Notes: generated from the sequence alone by a model not told the origin. DNA of 64,000 nucleotides from Limimaricola sp. G21655-S1 (GCF_027213785.1 NZ_JAPWGO010000009.1:62001-126000), one strand, 5' to 3'; positions 37,962-48,591 are shown, counted from the stretch's first letter. Numbers and translations: made by a program.

Positions 37962-39260
37962 ATGACCGACCTGACCCCCCGCGAGATCGTCTCCGAGCTC
38001 GACCGCTTCATCATCGGCCAAAAGGAGGCCAAGCGCGCCGTGGCCGTGGCGCTGCGCTCGCGCTGGCGGCGCAAGCAGCTCTCATCGGATCTGCGCGACG
38101 AGGTGTACCCGAAGAACATCCTGATGATCGGCCCCACCGGCGTCGGCAAGACCGAGATCTCGCGCCGCCTCGCCAAGCTCGCGCATGCGCCGTTCCTGAA
38201 GGTCGAGGCGACGAAGTTCACCGAGGTGGGCTATGTCGGCCGCGACGTAGAACAGATCATCCGCGATCTCGTGGAGGCCGCGATCTTCCAGACCCGCGAG
38301 CAGATGCGCGAGGACGTGAAATCCAAGGCGCATGAGGCCGCCGAGAACCGTGTGATCACGGCGATCGCCGGCACCGATGCCCGCGACCAGACCCGCGAGA
38401 TGTTCCGCCGCAAGCTGAAGAACGGCGAACTCGACACCACGATGATCGAGATCGAGGTGACCGACAGCTCGAACCCGATGCAGGGCTTCGACGTTCCCGG
38501 TCAGCCTGGCGGCATGATGAATCTCGGCGATCTCTTCGGCAAGGCGATGGGCGGCCGCAAGGTGAAGAAGCGCGTCACCGTGGCCGAGAGCTACGAGCTG
38601 CTGATCGCCGACGAGGCCGACAAGCTTCTGGACGACGAGACGGTGACCAAGGCCGCGGTCGAGAATGTCGAGCAGAACGGCATCGTGTTCCTCGACGAGA
38701 TCGACAAGGTCTGCGCCAAGGCCGATGCTCGGGGCGCCGATGTCAGCCGCGAGGGCGTGCAGCGCGACCTTCTGCCGCTGATCGAGGGTACCACGGTTTC
38801 GACCAAGCACGGCCCGATCCGCACCGACCATATCCTGTTCATCGCCTCTGGCGCGTTCCACGTGGCCAAGCCCTCGGATCTGCTGCCCGAGCTTCAGGGC
38901 CGTCTGCCGATCCGGGTCGAACTGCGCGCGCTGACCGAAGAGGATTTCGTGCGCATCCTGACCGAAACCGACAACGCGCTGACCCGGCAATACGCGGCGC
39001 TGATGGGCACCGAGGAGGTGACGGTCGAGTTCACCGAAGGTGGCATCGCGGCGCTGGCGCGGATCGCGGCCGAGGTGAACCGCTCGGTCGAGAATATCGG
39101 CGCGCGCAGGCTTTATACCGTGCTGGAGCGGGTGTTCGAGGAGTTGAGCTTCACCGCGCCCGACCGGACCGGCGAGACGATCAAGGTCGACGAGGATTTC
39201 GTCGAGGCGCATCTGGGCGAGCTGTCGCGTTCGACCGACCTGTCGCGCTACGTGCTCTAG
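37962..39260 (+). CDS. hslU: ATP-dependent protease ATPase subunit HslU (ClpY)
   Basis: 432 residues. Starts [20 protein letters not shown]. Walker A GPTGVGKT (57-64), Walker [11 protein letters not shown], and the C-terminal DLSRYVL ending that docks into HslV are intact. The I domain lies between. HslU unfolds substrates for HslV. The ATG at 37962 follows GAGGA. The stop codon TAG overlaps the stop of the convergent phosphoesterase gene within a shared CTAG. Confidence 0.98.
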   Translation: MTDLTPREIVSELDRFIIGQKEAKRAVAVALRSRWRRKQLSSDLRDEVYPKNILMIGPTGVGKTEISRRLAKLAHAPFLKVEATKFTEVGYVGRDVEQIIRDLVEAAIFQTREQMREDVKSKAHEAAENRVITAIAGTDARDQTREMFRRKLKNGELDTTMIEIEVTDSSNPMQGFDVPGQPGGMMNLGDLFGKAMGGRKVKKRVTVAESYELLIADEADKLLDDETVTKAAVENVEQNGIVFLDEIDKVCAKADARGADVSREGVQRDLLPLIEGTTVSTKHGPIRTDHILFIASGAFHVAKPSDLLPELQGRLPIRVELRALTEEDFVRILTETDNALTRQYAALMGTEEVTVEFTEGGIAALARIAAEVNRSVENIGARRLYTVLERVFEELSFTAPDRTGETIKVDEDFVEAHLGELSRSTDLSRYVL

Positions 39261-40045
39261 ACCTCGCGCCATACCCCTTTTCCCTTGGCGAAGCGGGCGG
39301 TCTGGATGATCTCGAAGCGGGGCCGGTCCTCGGCCCCGTAACGTTCGACCTTGATGCGGTCGGGCTCGATATGGAGCAGGTTGAAATTGTTGGTCTCCTC
39401 GCGCAGCCGCGAGGAGAGCCCGGTTCCGGCCTGCACCAGAAGCACGCCCGGTGCCGCGGTGAGAGGTGCCACCGCGGCGTTGTGCAGATGCCCCGAGAGC
39501 ACCACGTCGGCGCCGCAGCGCCCGAGGCAGGCCACGGCGGCACGGGCGCCGCGCATCAGCCGCTTTTCGGTGCCCGGATCGTGTTCGAGCGGGTGATGCA
39601 TCATCGCCAGATGCGTGCGCCCGTCCGGCGCGCCCGCGAAGGCGTCGCAGACACGGCGGATCGTGCGCTGGCTGATCTTGCCCGATTGCCAAGCGAAGCG
39701 GTTCACCGTGTTGACGCCGATCAGCGCCACCTCCTCGTCGATGTATTCGGGCTCCAACTCTTCGCAGATCAGGCTGCGATAGCGGTGGAACGGCTTCACG
39801 AAGCGCAGCCACGGGTTGTCGATCGGCGTGTCGTGATTGCCCGGCACGGTATAGACCGGCATTTCCAGCCGCGAGATGAAGTCGGCGGCCTGGGCGAACT
39901 GGCTTTCGCGGGCGCGCTGGGTCAGGTCGCCCGAAAAGGCCACCATGTCGGGACCGAGCCGGTTGATCGTCTCGATCAGCGGCTCGAGGAGATCCTCGCG
40001 GGTGCGGCCGAAATGCAGGTCCGAGATGTGCAGCACCCGCCTCAT
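39257..40045 (-). CDS. Metallophosphoesterase (calcineurin-like)
   Basis: 262 residues. The metal-binding motifs are in order: DLHFG (D and H), FSGDLTQ, PGNHDTP and the later SGHLHN. The N-terminus [14 protein letters not shown] is standard for class III nucleotidase/phosphodiesterase-like enzymes. Substrate unknown. It is linked to the upstream lipid kinase gene by a 4-bp overlap, so a shared lipid or signalling role is possible. Confidence 0.85.
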   Translation of the reverse strand: MRRVLHISDLHFGRTREDLLEPLIETINRLGPDMVAFSGDLTQRARESQFAQAADFISRLEMPVYTVPGNHDTPIDNPWLRFVKPFHRYRSLICEELEPEYIDEEVALIGVNTVNRFAWQSGKISQRTIRRVCDAFAGAPDGRTHLAMMHHPLEHDPGTEKRLMRGARAAVACLGRCGADVVLSGHLHNAAVAPLTAAPGVLLVQAGTGLSSRLREETNNFNLLHIEPDRIKVERYGAEDRPRFEIIQTARFAKGKGVWREV

Positions 40046-40980
40046 GCCGCCGCCTCGCCGGCGGTGTCGGGCACGATGATCCGAAAGGCATTGCGGACCA
40101 TCTCGAATTCGAGCGGACCGTCCATTGCGAATTTCTCGCCGTCGCAGGCGACGAGCTGACGACGGCGCTTCACGTGAATCACCAGTCGGTCGGCACAGAT
40201 CAGTTCGAAATCCTCGCCCAGCCGCATCTGCTTGACCGCCAGCCGCACCGCATCCGACAAGAGGCCCATCCGGCCTTCGTCCGGCGCCACGAAGACCGCG
40301 AAGCCGCCCCGGCGGATGCAGTCCGCGCCCTGCAGCCCGAAATGCTCAAGCTGGAACGCCGAGCGTGCGGCGAAGACCAGCGGCGTGCGAAACCGGCGGC
40401 GCTGCCCCTCGACCTCGATCTCGACCTTGAGCGGCCGGGTAAAGCGCCAGAAGGTCTTGAGCACAGACCAATGCGCCGCGATGCGCCTGCGGCCCCAGCG
40501 GCGATAGACCGTCTCGCGCTCCTTGAGGATCGCGGGATAGACCCCGATGCTGGCATTGTTCAGGAACAGCCGCCCGTTGACCGCGCCGAGATCGATGCTG
40601 CGGCTGTGCCCGGCAGCGATGACCTTCGCCGCGCCCTCGGGGTCCTCGGGGATGCCGTAGCCACGCGCGAAGAAGTTGAAGGTGCCCAAGGGGAGCACGC
40701 CCAGCGCGCAATCCGAGCCGTTGAGCGCGGAGGCCACCGCCATGATCGTGCCGTCGCCGCCCGCCGCCACCACCGTGCCATAGCCGTCGCGCACCGCGGC
40801 CCGGGCGGTTTCGGCGATGTCGCGCCCTTTGACGTGACACAGCTCGGCCTCCGGGCCCAGCACCTTCATCGCGCGGTCGATGGCCTCGGCCTCGCGGCTG
40901 TTGCGGCCGGAATGATCGTTACAGATCACACGGATGCCGGCCCGGTCCGGGGCGGGTCGGGCAGCGATCGGGTCGGACAT
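40042..40980 (-). CDS. Diacylglycerol kinase family protein
   Basis: 312 residues. The DAGK catalytic block VVAAGGDGTIMAVASAL, followed by LGVLPLGTFNFFARG, is typical of the DgkB/YegS lipid kinase fold. It begins with a nucleotide-binding ICNDHSGRN. It probably phosphorylates a lipid such as diacylglycerol. It forms a two-gene minus-strand operon with the phosphoesterase. Confidence 0.82.
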   Translation of the reverse strand: MSDPIAARPAPDRAGIRVICNDHSGRNSREAEAIDRAMKVLGPEAELCHVKGRDIAETARAAVRDGYGTVVAAGGDGTIMAVASALNGSDCALGVLPLGTFNFFARGYGIPEDPEGAAKVIAAGHSRSIDLGAVNGRLFLNNASIGVYPAILKERETVYRRWGRRRIAAHWSVLKTFWRFTRPLKVEIEVEGQRRRFRTPLVFAARSAFQLEHFGLQGADCIRRGGFAVFVAPDEGRMGLLSDAVRLAVKQMRLGEDFELICADRLVIHVKRRRQLVACDGEKFAMDGPLEFEMVRNAFRIIVPDTAGEAAA

Positions 40981-41101
40981 GTCCGCGAGGCTCCTGAAAG
41001 GGTTCGGCGGATAAACGCTTGGAGTCGGGGAAGGTTTCGGGGCCTACCGACTTCCACCTCCGGACCAAGGCTGGCACCAAGGGCACGAAAGGCGGCATTC
41101 C

Positions 41102-42349
41102 ATGACCCTGATCCGTTTCCTGCGCGACAACGCGCCCTTTCTCGCGGCCGGTGCGCTGCTCAGCTTCGGCTCCTCCTTCGGGCAGACTTTCTTCATCTCG
41201 ATCTTCGCGGGCGAGATCCGCGCCGAGTTCGGTCTGAGCCACGGCGCATGGGGTGGGATCTACACGCTGGGCACCACGCTTTCGGCGCTGGTGATGATCT
41301 GGGCCGGCGGGCTGACCGACCGGTTCCGGGCGCGCCGTCTCGGCCCCGCCGCGATGACACTGCTGGCGCTGGGCTGCCTGTGCATGGCGGTGCTGCCGGG
41401 CAGTTGGGGCTGGGCGCTGGTACCGGTGATATTTCTGCTGCGCTTTGCCGGGCAGGGGATGCTGACGCATATCTCGGTCGTCGCCATGGCGCGCTGGTTC
41501 GCCGCCGGGCGCGGCAAGGCGCTGTCGATCGCCTCGATGGGCGTGGCGCTGGGGCAGGCGGTGCTGCCGGTGATCTTCGTGGCGGGGCTCGGCCTGATCG
41601 ACTGGCGCCTTCTCTGGGTCGCGGCGGCGGCGCTGTCGCTCATGGCGGTACCGCTGGCGCTGCGACTGCTGCGCCGCGAGCGGACCCCGCAGAGCATCGC
41701 GCAGGACAGCCAGAGCCTTGGCATGGAGGGCCGGCACTGGACCCGTCTTGGCACGGTGCGGCACTGGCTGTTCTGGATGCTGGTACCGGCGCTGATGGGG
41801 CCGCCCGCCTGGGGCACGGCGCTGTTCTTCCAGCAGGTGCACCTCGCCGAGGTGAAGCCCTGGAGCCTCGGGCAATGGGTGGCCCTGATGCCCGTCTTCA
41901 CCGGCATGACCATCGCGGGGACCTTCGCCGCGGGTGCGGCGCTGGACCGGCTCGGCACGGCGCGGCTGATGCCGTTCCTGATGCTGCCCTGGACCTTGGC
42001 CTTTCTGGTGCTGAGCCAGGCCGACGGGCTTGGTCTCGCGGCGCTGGGGCTCGCCATCGCGGGGTTCGGCGGCGGCGTGCAGGCGGTGCTGCCGGGCGCG
42101 TTCTGGGCCGAGTTCTACGGCACCCGCCATATCGGCGCGATCAAGTCGGCGGCGGCGGCCGTTATGGTGCTTGGCACCGCGATCGGGCCGGGGGTGAGCG
42201 GCGTGCTGATCGATCGCGGCATCGATTTTCCGGACCAGATGCTCGGCATCGCTGCCTATCTCGGGCTGGCGGGCCTGCTGCTCGCTATCGGCGTGCGGCG
42301 GGCGGCCCGGTTGTTGCCCATCTCGGAGCCGCTGGTACGCGCAGCCTAG
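41102..42349 (+). CDS. MFS transporter
   Basis: 415 residues with about 12 hydrophobic helices. A loop 2-3 signature reads GGLTDRFRARRLGPAAMTLLALG, close to the MFS GxLaDrxGrkR pattern. N-terminus TLIRFLRDNAPFLAAGALLSFGSSFGQTFF. Substrate unknown; a monocarboxylate or drug carrier is possible. Its stop overlaps the convergent Smr gene within a CTAG. 121 bp separate it from the divergent lipid kinase gene. Confidence 0.88.
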   Translation: MTLIRFLRDNAPFLAAGALLSFGSSFGQTFFISIFAGEIRAEFGLSHGAWGGIYTLGTTLSALVMIWAGGLTDRFRARRLGPAAMTLLALGCLCMAVLPGSWGWALVPVIFLLRFAGQGMLTHISVVAMARWFAAGRGKALSIASMGVALGQAVLPVIFVAGLGLIDWRLLWVAAAALSLMAVPLALRLLRRERTPQSIAQDSQSLGMEGRHWTRLGTVRHWLFWMLVPALMGPPAWGTALFFQQVHLAEVKPWSLGQWVALMPVFTGMTIAGTFAAGAALDRLGTARLMPFLMLPWTLAFLVLSQADGLGLAALGLAIAGFGGGVQAVLPGAFWAEFYGTRHIGAIKSAAAAVMVLGTAIGPGVSGVLIDRGIDFPDQMLGIAAYLGLAGLLLAIGVRRAARLLPISEPLVRAA

Positions 42350-42963
42350 CGGGCGCGGCGCAGATAGACGTAATAGGCCCCTTCGCCGCCATGGCGGATA
42401 TGGGCGGGCGTGATCTGCAACACCGCCTCGCGCAGCGGTGACAGGCCGAGCCATTGCGGCACCTGATGGCGCAACACCCCGTGCCGCACCGGCATCGGAG
42501 CCTCGTAATCGCGCGCGCGCCCCTTGCCGGTGATCACCAGCACCAGCCTACGACCCATCGCCTGGCTCGACAGGATGAAGGCCACCAGCTCGGGATGCGC
42601 CTCCGACAGCGTCATGCCGTGCAGGTCGAGCCGCGCCTCGGGCTTGAGCTTGCCCCGGGTCATCCGCCCATGCGCCTTTGCATCCATCGCCACGGGGGCG
42701 GCACGCAGCCGATCGCGCAGGCCGGGCAGCAAATCGTCGGGCCGCTTCGGATCGGCCTTCTGACCGACACGGAACCGGGGCAGGGGATCGAAACGCTCGG
42801 ACAAGGCGGGCTCCGGCGGGGCCGGTGCTTTCGGCGCGGATGAGGACGAAGTCTCGGCGCCGAGACTTGGCTTGCCGCGCTTGTGCATCGGCGCCGCCTG
42901 ACGCGCGACACTGTCCCACAACGCCCGTTCCTCGGGCGACAGATGCCTCGGTTTGCGCACCAT
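42346..42963 (-). CDS. Smr domain protein
   Basis: 205 residues. A disordered, Pro/Ser-rich N-terminal half precedes a C-terminal Smr domain with the LDLHGMTLSEAH block and the VITGKGRARD motif, followed by ending GAYYVYLRRAR. Smr domains are nucleases or nucleic-acid binders, as in the MutS2 tail. ATG at 42963 overlaps the mltA stop by one base, so mltA-smr is an operon. Confidence 0.88.
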   Translation of the reverse strand: MVRKPRHLSPEERALWDSVARQAAPMHKRGKPSLGAETSSSSAPKAPAPPEPALSERFDPLPRFRVGQKADPKRPDDLLPGLRDRLRAAPVAMDAKAHGRMTRGKLKPEARLDLHGMTLSEAHPELVAFILSSQAMGRRLVLVITGKGRARDYEAPMPVRHGVLRHQVPQWLGLSPLREAVLQITPAHIRHGGEGAYYVYLRRAR

Positions 42964-43994
42964 CAGGCCGGGTCGGCCAGCGTCTGCGGCAACATGTCCC
43001 AAGCGCGCTGGATCGGCAGCAGCACCACCATCCGGCCGGTATCGCGGGTCCGGCCCGCGCGCTTGCCCGCGAGCCGCCCGGTGCCGAAGAAGATGTCGGC
43101 GCGCTGGGCGCCCTTGATCGCCGATCCGGTGTCCTGCGCGATCATCAGCCGGCGAAACCGATCCTCGCCCTCGGTCTCGATCCAGACCGGCGCGCCGAGC
43201 GGCACGAAGGCCGGGTCCACCGCGATGCTGCGCAACGGCGTGATCGAGCGGTTCATCGCGCCAAGCGGGCCGCGCTCGGCCGGAACCTCGTTCACCTCGC
43301 GGAAGAACACGTAGGAGCGGTTGGTCCAGAGCAGTTCCTTGCCATCCACCGGGTTGCGCCGCACCCAGGACCGGATCACGTCGGCCGAGACCTGGTGCGG
43401 CTCGTAGACGCCGCGCGCCACCAGCTCCTGACCGATCGAGGAATAGGGCTGGCGGTTGGCGGCGCCATAACCCAGCCGGATCATCCGACCATTGGGCAGC
43501 CGCACCCGGCCCGACCCCTGGATCTGCAGGAAGAACAGGTCGACCGGGTCGACATAGGCGATCTCGAGGCCGCGGCCACGAAGCGCGCCGCCCTGATCGA
43601 TCTCCTGCCGCGTCAGCCAAGGCCCCTCCGAGGGCAGGTCGTCGGGAACGCGGTAGACCGGCGCGACATAGCGCCCGTCGGGCACCTCCGATCCGCGCAG
43701 CTCGGGTTCGTAATAGCCGGTGAACAGCGCCTCGCGCCCGTCCTCGATCTGCACCGGCAGGAAGAACAGCTCGAAAAAGCTCTTGGCGTCCTCGGTCTCG
43801 TGACCCAGCGCGCAGAGCGCCTGCCAGTCGCGGTCGCGCAGATCGCCGCAGGTTTCGAGAAAGGTATCGAGCGCGGCGCGGTGGTCGTCGGCGGCCCAGC
43901 CCCTGAGCTGGTCGAAGCCGAGAAGCTTCGGGCTGGCTGCCGCGCCGAGTGGCAGCCCCAGGGCCAGCGCCAGTGCCGCCGCGAGCCGGGTCAT
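42963..43994 (-). CDS. mltA: Membrane-bound lytic murein transglycosylase A
   Basis: 343 residues. An N-terminal signal sequence (LAAALALALGLPLGAAAS) lacks an obvious lipobox cysteine. The MltA catalytic blocks GYYEPELRGS, QIQGSGRVRLPNG, AYVDPVDLFFLQ and AQDTGSAIKGAQRADIFFG contain the active-site aspartate. It cleaves peptidoglycan in the periplasm to 1,6-anhydromuropeptides, which feed the AmgK/MurU recycling route encoded at 28.8 kb. It overlaps the Tim44-like gene by 4 bp. Confidence 0.94.
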   Translation of the reverse strand: MTRLAAALALALGLPLGAAASPKLLGFDQLRGWAADDHRAALDTFLETCGDLRDRDWQALCALGHETEDAKSFFELFFLPVQIEDGREALFTGYYEPELRGSEVPDGRYVAPVYRVPDDLPSEGPWLTRQEIDQGGALRGRGLEIAYVDPVDLFFLQIQGSGRVRLPNGRMIRLGYGAANRQPYSSIGQELVARGVYEPHQVSADVIRSWVRRNPVDGKELLWTNRSYVFFREVNEVPAERGPLGAMNRSITPLRSIAVDPAFVPLGAPVWIETEGEDRFRRLMIAQDTGSAIKGAQRADIFFGTGRLAGKRAGRTRDTGRMVVLLPIQRAWDMLPQTLADPA

Positions 43995-44650
43995 TCCCCG
44001 GTTGCCACCAGTTTCCAGTTGGGATCTTCGCTGCCCATGACGCGGCCGAAGGTCCAGACGTCGCGCTGGCGCTTGATCTCGGAGGTCGAGCCCTCGACGA
44101 TCTCGCCCGCGGCGTTGCGCACCACGTAGGTCAGCTCGCCGGTGAACCGCACGGCGATCTCGCCTTCGCGGCTGGCCGCGTCGAAGCTGGCCTCGCGCAC
44201 CGCGATCTCGCCAAGGCCCACGAAGGTCGCCTCGACCTTGAGCCCCTCGCGCTCGCGCGCGGCGATCACCTCGGCGAAGGCCTCGTAGACGTCATCCGAC
44301 AGGAACGGCCGCACGCTTTCGAGATCGCCGTTCTCGAACGCCATCAGGATCATCTCGTAGGCGCCGCGCGCGCCTTGCAGGAATTCGCTGAGATTGAAGT
44401 TCGGATCCGCCGCCTTCATCGCGTAGATCGCCTTGGCGGTGTCGCTGTTCTCGGGGACGTGATCGGTGATGTCACGATCCGGCCCGCCCTCGATCACCTC
44501 GAATTCGGGGCGGTTGCGGCGCTTCTCGGCCTGCGCCGGAAGGCTCGGCTTCTCGAAGCCCTCCCGCGTTCCCAGCACGCCGCGCAGCCGCAGGATCAGG
44601 AAGATCGCGATGCCTGCGAGCACCAGAAGCTGGATGATGGGAGAGTTCAT
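43991..44650 (-). CDS. Tim44-like membrane protein
   Basis: 219 residues. One N-terminal membrane helix (about 5-22) is followed by a charged linker and a Tim44-like domain (about 80-218) with FLQGARGAYEMILMAFENGD. Bacterial homologues (TimA) reside in the inner membrane of alphaproteobacteria. A link to protein translocation is inferred from mitochondrial Tim44. Close to secB (divergent), and followed by mltA and smr. Confidence 0.85.
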   Translation of the reverse strand: MNSPIIQLLVLAGIAIFLILRLRGVLGTREGFEKPSLPAQAEKRRNRPEFEVIEGGPDRDITDHVPENSDTAKAIYAMKAADPNFNLSEFLQGARGAYEMILMAFENGDLESVRPFLSDDVYEAFAEVIAAREREGLKVEATFVGLGEIAVREASFDAASREGEIAVRFTGELTYVVRNAAGEIVEGSTSEIKRQRDVWTFGRVMGSEDPNWKLVATGE

Positions 44651-44791
44651 TCGGAGCCTCTTGTCAGCACGGACCTCGTACCGGGTCCATGTCGCACCTA
44701 TGTAAGCCACGCAACCGTTCAAGTCCACCGACCCACCGGCGCGGATTGCCTTTGGGTACGGGGATGACAACACAGTTTCGGGAGACCGCCC

Positions 44792-45289
44792 ATGTGGCTC
44801 TTCATCGCCTTCCTCGCCGTGCCGTTGATCGAGATCGGCCTGTTCATCCAAGTCGGCGGGCTGATCGGCTTGTGGCCGACGCTGCTGATCGTGGTGCTGA
44901 CCGCGATCGCCGGTACCGCGCTGGTGCGCGGGCAGGGCATGCAGGCGATCGCGCGGCTGAAACGCTCGATGAACGAGTTCTCCGACCCCTCGCGGCCGCT
45001 GGCGGACGGGGCGATGATCCTGTTCGCGGGCGCGCTCTTGCTGACGCCGGGCTTCTTCACCGATGCCTGCGGCTTCGCGCTGCTGGTGCCGGCGGTACGC
45101 AGCCGGGTGTTCAAGCTGCTGAAGGACAAGGTGAAGGTGGCGAGCTTCGAGATGGGCCAGCAATCGCCGCACCGGCCCTATGATCCGCGCGGGCCGCAGG
45201 CACCGCGCGACACCGTGATCGACGGCGAATTCCAGGAGCTGGGCGAGGGTCGCGCGCCGACCCATCCCTCGGGATGGACACGGCATTGA
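44792..45289 (+). CDS. fxsA: FxsA family membrane protein
   Basis: 165 residues. N-terminus FIAFLAVPLIEIGLFIQVGGLIG and the following TM segments are the FxsA signature; a third hydrophobic block is ALLLTPGFFTDACGFAL. E. coli FxsA is an inner-membrane protein linked to phage T7 exclusion; its basic role is unknown. It heads the plus-strand pair fxsA-secB, 55 bp apart. Confidence 0.9.
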   Translation: MWLFIAFLAVPLIEIGLFIQVGGLIGLWPTLLIVVLTAIAGTALVRGQGMQAIARLKRSMNEFSDPSRPLADGAMILFAGALLLTPGFFTDACGFALLVPAVRSRVFKLLKDKVKVASFEMGQQSPHRPYDPRGPQAPRDTVIDGEFQELGEGRAPTHPSGWTRH

Positions 45290-45344
45290 GGGGCGCCCCG
45301 GCGGCTGCTAGACAAAGGGCCAACAGTTACCGGAGGACCCAGTC

Positions 45345-45890
45345 ATGACCGATACACCCGACGCTCCCGCCACCCCCGAGACCGAGGGGCAGGCGCCCCA
45401 GCAGCCCAAGGTGACGCAGCGCGTCGTGGCGCAGTACATCCGTGACATGTCCTTCGAGAACGCGCTGGCGCAGAAGGGCCTGACCGGCGACCTGCAGCCC
45501 GAGGTCTCGGTGCAGGTCAATCTCGACGCCCGCAAGCGCGGCGCCGAAGGCCAGTACGAGGTGATCACCAAGCTCAACATCACCTCGAAGGCCAAGGAAT
45601 CCGGCGAGCCGCTGTTCCTGTTCGAGATCGAGTATGCCGGCGTGTTCCAGATCTCCGGCGTGCCGGACGAGCAGCTGCACCCCTATCTGCTGATCGAGTG
45701 CCCGCGCATCACCTTCCCCTATCTGCGCCGGATCGTCTCGGACGTGACCCGCGACGGCGGCTTCCCGCCGCTGAACCTCGAGCAGATCGACTTCCTGCAG
45801 CTCTACCGCAACGAGCTTCAGCGCCGCGCCCAGGCGCAGCAGGCCCAGAAGGCCTCCGAGGCCGAGCCGGGTCCGTCCGGCACCGCCTGA
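45345..45890 (+). CDS. secB: Protein-export chaperone SecB
   Basis: 181 residues. SecB blocks are clear: VVAQYIRDMSFENALAQK, LNITSKAKESGEPLFLFEIEYAGVF, ECPRITFPYLRRIVSDVTRDGGFPPLNLEQIDF. It holds preproteins unfolded for SecA in the cytoplasm. Convergent with dnaQ, stops 3 bp apart. Confidence 0.96.
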   Translation: MTDTPDAPATPETEGQAPQQPKVTQRVVAQYIRDMSFENALAQKGLTGDLQPEVSVQVNLDARKRGAEGQYEVITKLNITSKAKESGEPLFLFEIEYAGVFQISGVPDEQLHPYLLIECPRITFPYLRRIVSDVTRDGGFPPLNLEQIDFLQLYRNELQRRAQAQQAQKASEAEPGPSGTA

Positions 45891-45893
45891 GGC

Positions 45894-46580
45894 CTAGCCG
45901 AACCTCTTCCAAAGCGCGTCGTCGCCCAGCTTGCCGACGAACTCGGCATGGGCGGCGGCCTCTTCCTCCGTCAGCCGCGCCGGCAACGGCACGGGACGGG
46001 GGCGCGGCCGCCAGTCGGCCTCGGCCTCGCCGGAACGGCCTTGCGCCACGTTCAGCGCGAAATCGGGCTGCCGTCCGCCGATCAGCTCCAGATAGACCTC
46101 GGCGAGAATCTCGCTGTCGAGAAGCGCGCCGTGCAGCGTGCGCGACGAATTGTCGATGCCGAAGCGGCGGCACAGCGCGTCGAGCGAGGCGGGCGAGCCG
46201 GGGAACCGCTTGCGCGCGATGGCCAGCGTGTCGAGCGCGCGATCCATCGGGATCTTCGGCATCTTCACCCATGACAGCTCGGCATTGAGGAATTTCATGT
46301 CGAAGGCGGCGTTGTGGATCACCAGCCGCGCATCGCCGATGAAATCGACGAAATCCTGCGCGATGGCGGCGAAGACCGGCTTGTCGCGCAGAAACTCGTC
46401 GCCCAGCCCGTGCACCTCGAAGGCGCCCTGCGGCATCGAGCGTTCGGGATTGATGTATTGGTGGTAGGTGCGGCCCGTGGGCATGTGGTTGAGCAGTTCG
46501 ACCGCGCCGATCTCGACGATGCGATCACCCTCGGCGGGCTCGAAACCGGTGGTTTCCGTGTCGAGAACGATCTCACGCAT
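45894..46580 (-). CDS. dnaQ: DNA polymerase III epsilon subunit (proofreading exonuclease)
   Basis: 228 residues. The DEDDh exonuclease residues are visible: D-T-E in [29 protein letters not shown] and [17 protein letters not shown]. It edits mispaired 3' ends during replication. It overlaps coaE by 8 bp and is the last gene of the maf-aroE-coaE-dnaQ unit that leads away from the origin. Confidence 0.95.
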   Translation of the reverse strand: MREIVLDTETTGFEPAEGDRIVEIGAVELLNHMPTGRTYHQYINPERSMPQGAFEVHGLGDEFLRDKPVFAAIAQDFVDFIGDARLVIHNAAFDMKFLNAELSWVKMPKIPMDRALDTLAIARKRFPGSPASLDALCRRFGIDNSSRTLHGALLDSEILAEVYLELIGGRQPDFALNVAQGRSGEAEADWRPRPRPVPLPARLTEEEAAAHAEFVGKLGDDALWKRFG

Positions 46581-47166
46581 CGCGCATCTGCCTCCTGATC
46601 CGGGCGATCACCTCGCGCACGCCCTGCCGGGCGGCCTCGAGGCTCCTTGTCTCGATCAGGTAATCGGCCTTGGCGCGTTTCTCAACATCCGGCATCTGCC
46701 GCGCGAGGATCGCCTCGAACTGTGGCCGCGTCATGCCGGGCCGGGCGAGAACGCGCGCGGCCTGGGTTTCGGCCGGGGCGCTGACCACCACCACCGCGTC
46801 CATCTCGGCCGCGCCGCCGGTCTCGTAGAGGAGCGGCACGTCGAGCACGACGATATCGGCCGATTGCGCGGCGACGAACGCCTCGCGGTCGGCCTGCACC
46901 AGCGGGTGGACGATCGCCTCGATGCGGGGCAGGGTCTCGGGATCGGCGGCGATGATCTCCTTGAGCGCGGGGCGCGAGACCGCGCCATCGATCACCGCTG
47001 CGGGAAAGGCCGCCCCGATGGGCGCCACCGCCGCGCCGCCGCGACGATAGAGCCGGTGCACCGCCGCATCCGCATCCCAGACCGGCAGGCCCTCATCGGC
47101 GAACATCCGTGCCGTGGTGGATTTGCCCATGCCGATCGAGCCGGTGAGGCCGAGCCGAAAGCTCAT
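46573..47166 (-). CDS. coaE: Dephospho-CoA kinase
   Basis: 197 residues. P-loop [13 protein letters not shown] at the N-terminus, then [11 protein letters not shown] and [13 protein letters not shown]. It phosphorylates dephospho-CoA at the 3' hydroxyl, the last step of CoA synthesis. The ATG at 47166 overlaps the aroE stop by 4 bp; an upstream frame extension is spurious. Confidence 0.95.
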   Translation of the reverse strand: MSFRLGLTGSIGMGKSTTARMFADEGLPVWDADAAVHRLYRRGGAAVAPIGAAFPAAVIDGAVSRPALKEIIAADPETLPRIEAIVHPLVQADREAFVAAQSADIVVLDVPLLYETGGAAEMDAVVVVSAPAETQAARVLARPGMTRPQFEAILARQMPDVEKRAKADYLIETRSLEAARQGVREVIARIRRQMRDA

Positions 47167-47993
47167 GCCAGCACCGCCGCCCGCGTCGCCTCCGTCACCT
47201 GCGGCGTCGCGCCGAACCAACGCTCGAAGCCCGGCACCGCCTGGTGCAGCAGCATGCCCAGACCATCGACGGTGCGGCAGCCACGGGCCCGCGCCGCGAG
47301 AAGCATCGGCGTGTCGAGCGGCGTGTAGACCAGATCGGTCACCAACGCCGAGCCGGGCAGGGCGGAGAGGTCCAGATCGAAGGGATCGGCGCCCTCCATG
47401 CCCAGCGAGGTCGTGTTCACCACGGTCGCCGCGCCGTCGAGCGCGGATGCCGCCTCGGCCCAGTCGATCACGCGAATCCTCGGGCCGAAGGCCTCGGCCA
47501 GAGCCTCGGCCCGGGCCCGGGTCCGGTTCGCGAGCCGGATCTCGGGCACGTTCGCTTCGATCAGCGCGTCCAGGACCGCCCGCGCCGCGCCGCCCGCACC
47601 GAGCACCACCGCCGGTCCCTCGGCAGACCGCCAGTCCGGCGCGCCCTGACGCAGGTTCTCGACGAAGCCGTAGCCGTCGGTGTTGTCGGCATGGATGCCG
47701 TCTTCGCGAAAGCTCAGCGTGTTGGCCGCGCCGATCCGCGCCGCGCGGGCACTGACATGATCGGCCACCTGCAGCGCCGCATGCTTGTGCGGCAAGGTCA
47801 CGTTGGTACCGCGAAACCCCATGCGGGGCAGGGTGCGCACGACCTGCTCGAAATCCTCCGGTTCGACGTGCATGGGCACGTAATGCCCGGCCATGCCGAG
47901 ATCCGCGAGCCAGTGCGCGAAGAGCCGCGGCGAGCGGGAATGGGCGATCGGGGCGCCGATGACGCCGGCCAGCGGAATGCGATGCGCGCTCAT
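47163..47993 (-). CDS. aroE: Shikimate dehydrogenase
   Basis: 276 residues. Substrate motif [13 protein letters not shown], catalytic lysine in [14 protein letters not shown]-binding [11 protein letters not shown], and NTTSLGMEG are all intact. It reduces 3-dehydroshikimate in aromatic amino-acid synthesis. ATG at 47993 overlaps the maf stop by 4 bp. Confidence 0.96.
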   Translation of the reverse strand: MSAHRIPLAGVIGAPIAHSRSPRLFAHWLADLGMAGHYVPMHVEPEDFEQVVRTLPRMGFRGTNVTLPHKHAALQVADHVSARAARIGAANTLSFREDGIHADNTDGYGFVENLRQGAPDWRSAEGPAVVLGAGGAARAVLDALIEANVPEIRLANRTRARAEALAEAFGPRIRVIDWAEAASALDGAATVVNTTSLGMEGADPFDLDLSALPGSALVTDLVYTPLDTPMLLAARARGCRTVDGLGMLLHQAVPGFERWFGATPQVTEATRAAVLA

Positions 47994-48589
47994 CGTTGCA
48001 GATCTCCCCTCAGCACCAGCCAGTTGATCAGCTCGACCAGCGGCAGGCCGAGCACGGTGAAATAATCGCCCATCACCCGCACGAAAAGGCGCACGCCCTC
48101 TTCCTCGAGCTTGTAGCCGCCCACCGAGTGGCGGATCGATTCCCAGTTGCGGTCGACGTAATCGCGCAGATACGTCTCGGAGCATTTCGCCATGTCGAGC
48201 CGAACCACGCCGACATGGCGCCATATCGGCTCACCGTCGCGGCAGACCACCGCCGCCGAAAGCAGCTGGTGGGTCCGGCCCGAAAGCCGGGTGAGCTGGT
48301 CGAGCGCCTCTTCGGGGCTTTCGGGCTTGGAATAGATCTCGCCACCGAGCGCCAGTACCTGATCGCAGCCCAGAACCAGCGCGCCGGGATTGCGGTTCGA
48401 GACCTTCAGCGCCTTCATCTCCGCCAGCTTGTCGGCCAGATCGCGCGGCGGCGCGCCTTCGACCAGCAACGCGGCCTTCAGCGCCGCCTCGTCGATGCGC
48501 GGCTTCTCGATATCGAACGGGATCGCGGCCCCTTTGAGGAGGCTGGCGCGGATCTCGGATCCGGAGGCGAGGATGAGGGTCTGGGTCAT
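47990..48589 (-). CDS. maf: Maf-like nucleotide pyrophosphatase
   Basis: 199 residues. [13 protein letters not shown] at the N-terminus and [19 protein letters not shown] are Maf signatures. Maf proteins hydrolyse non-canonical nucleoside triphosphates. It is the first gene on the left replichore, starting right at the border of the putative oriC. Confidence 0.94.
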   Translation of the reverse strand: MTQTLILASGSEIRASLLKGAAIPFDIEKPRIDEAALKAALLVEGAPPRDLADKLAEMKALKVSNRNPGALVLGCDQVLALGGEIYSKPESPEEALDQLTRLSGRTHQLLSAAVVCRDGEPIWRHVGVVRLDMAKCSETYLRDYVDRNWESIRHSVGGYKLEEEGVRLFVRVMGDYFTVLGLPLVELINWLVLRGDLQR

Positions 48590-48591
48590 GG

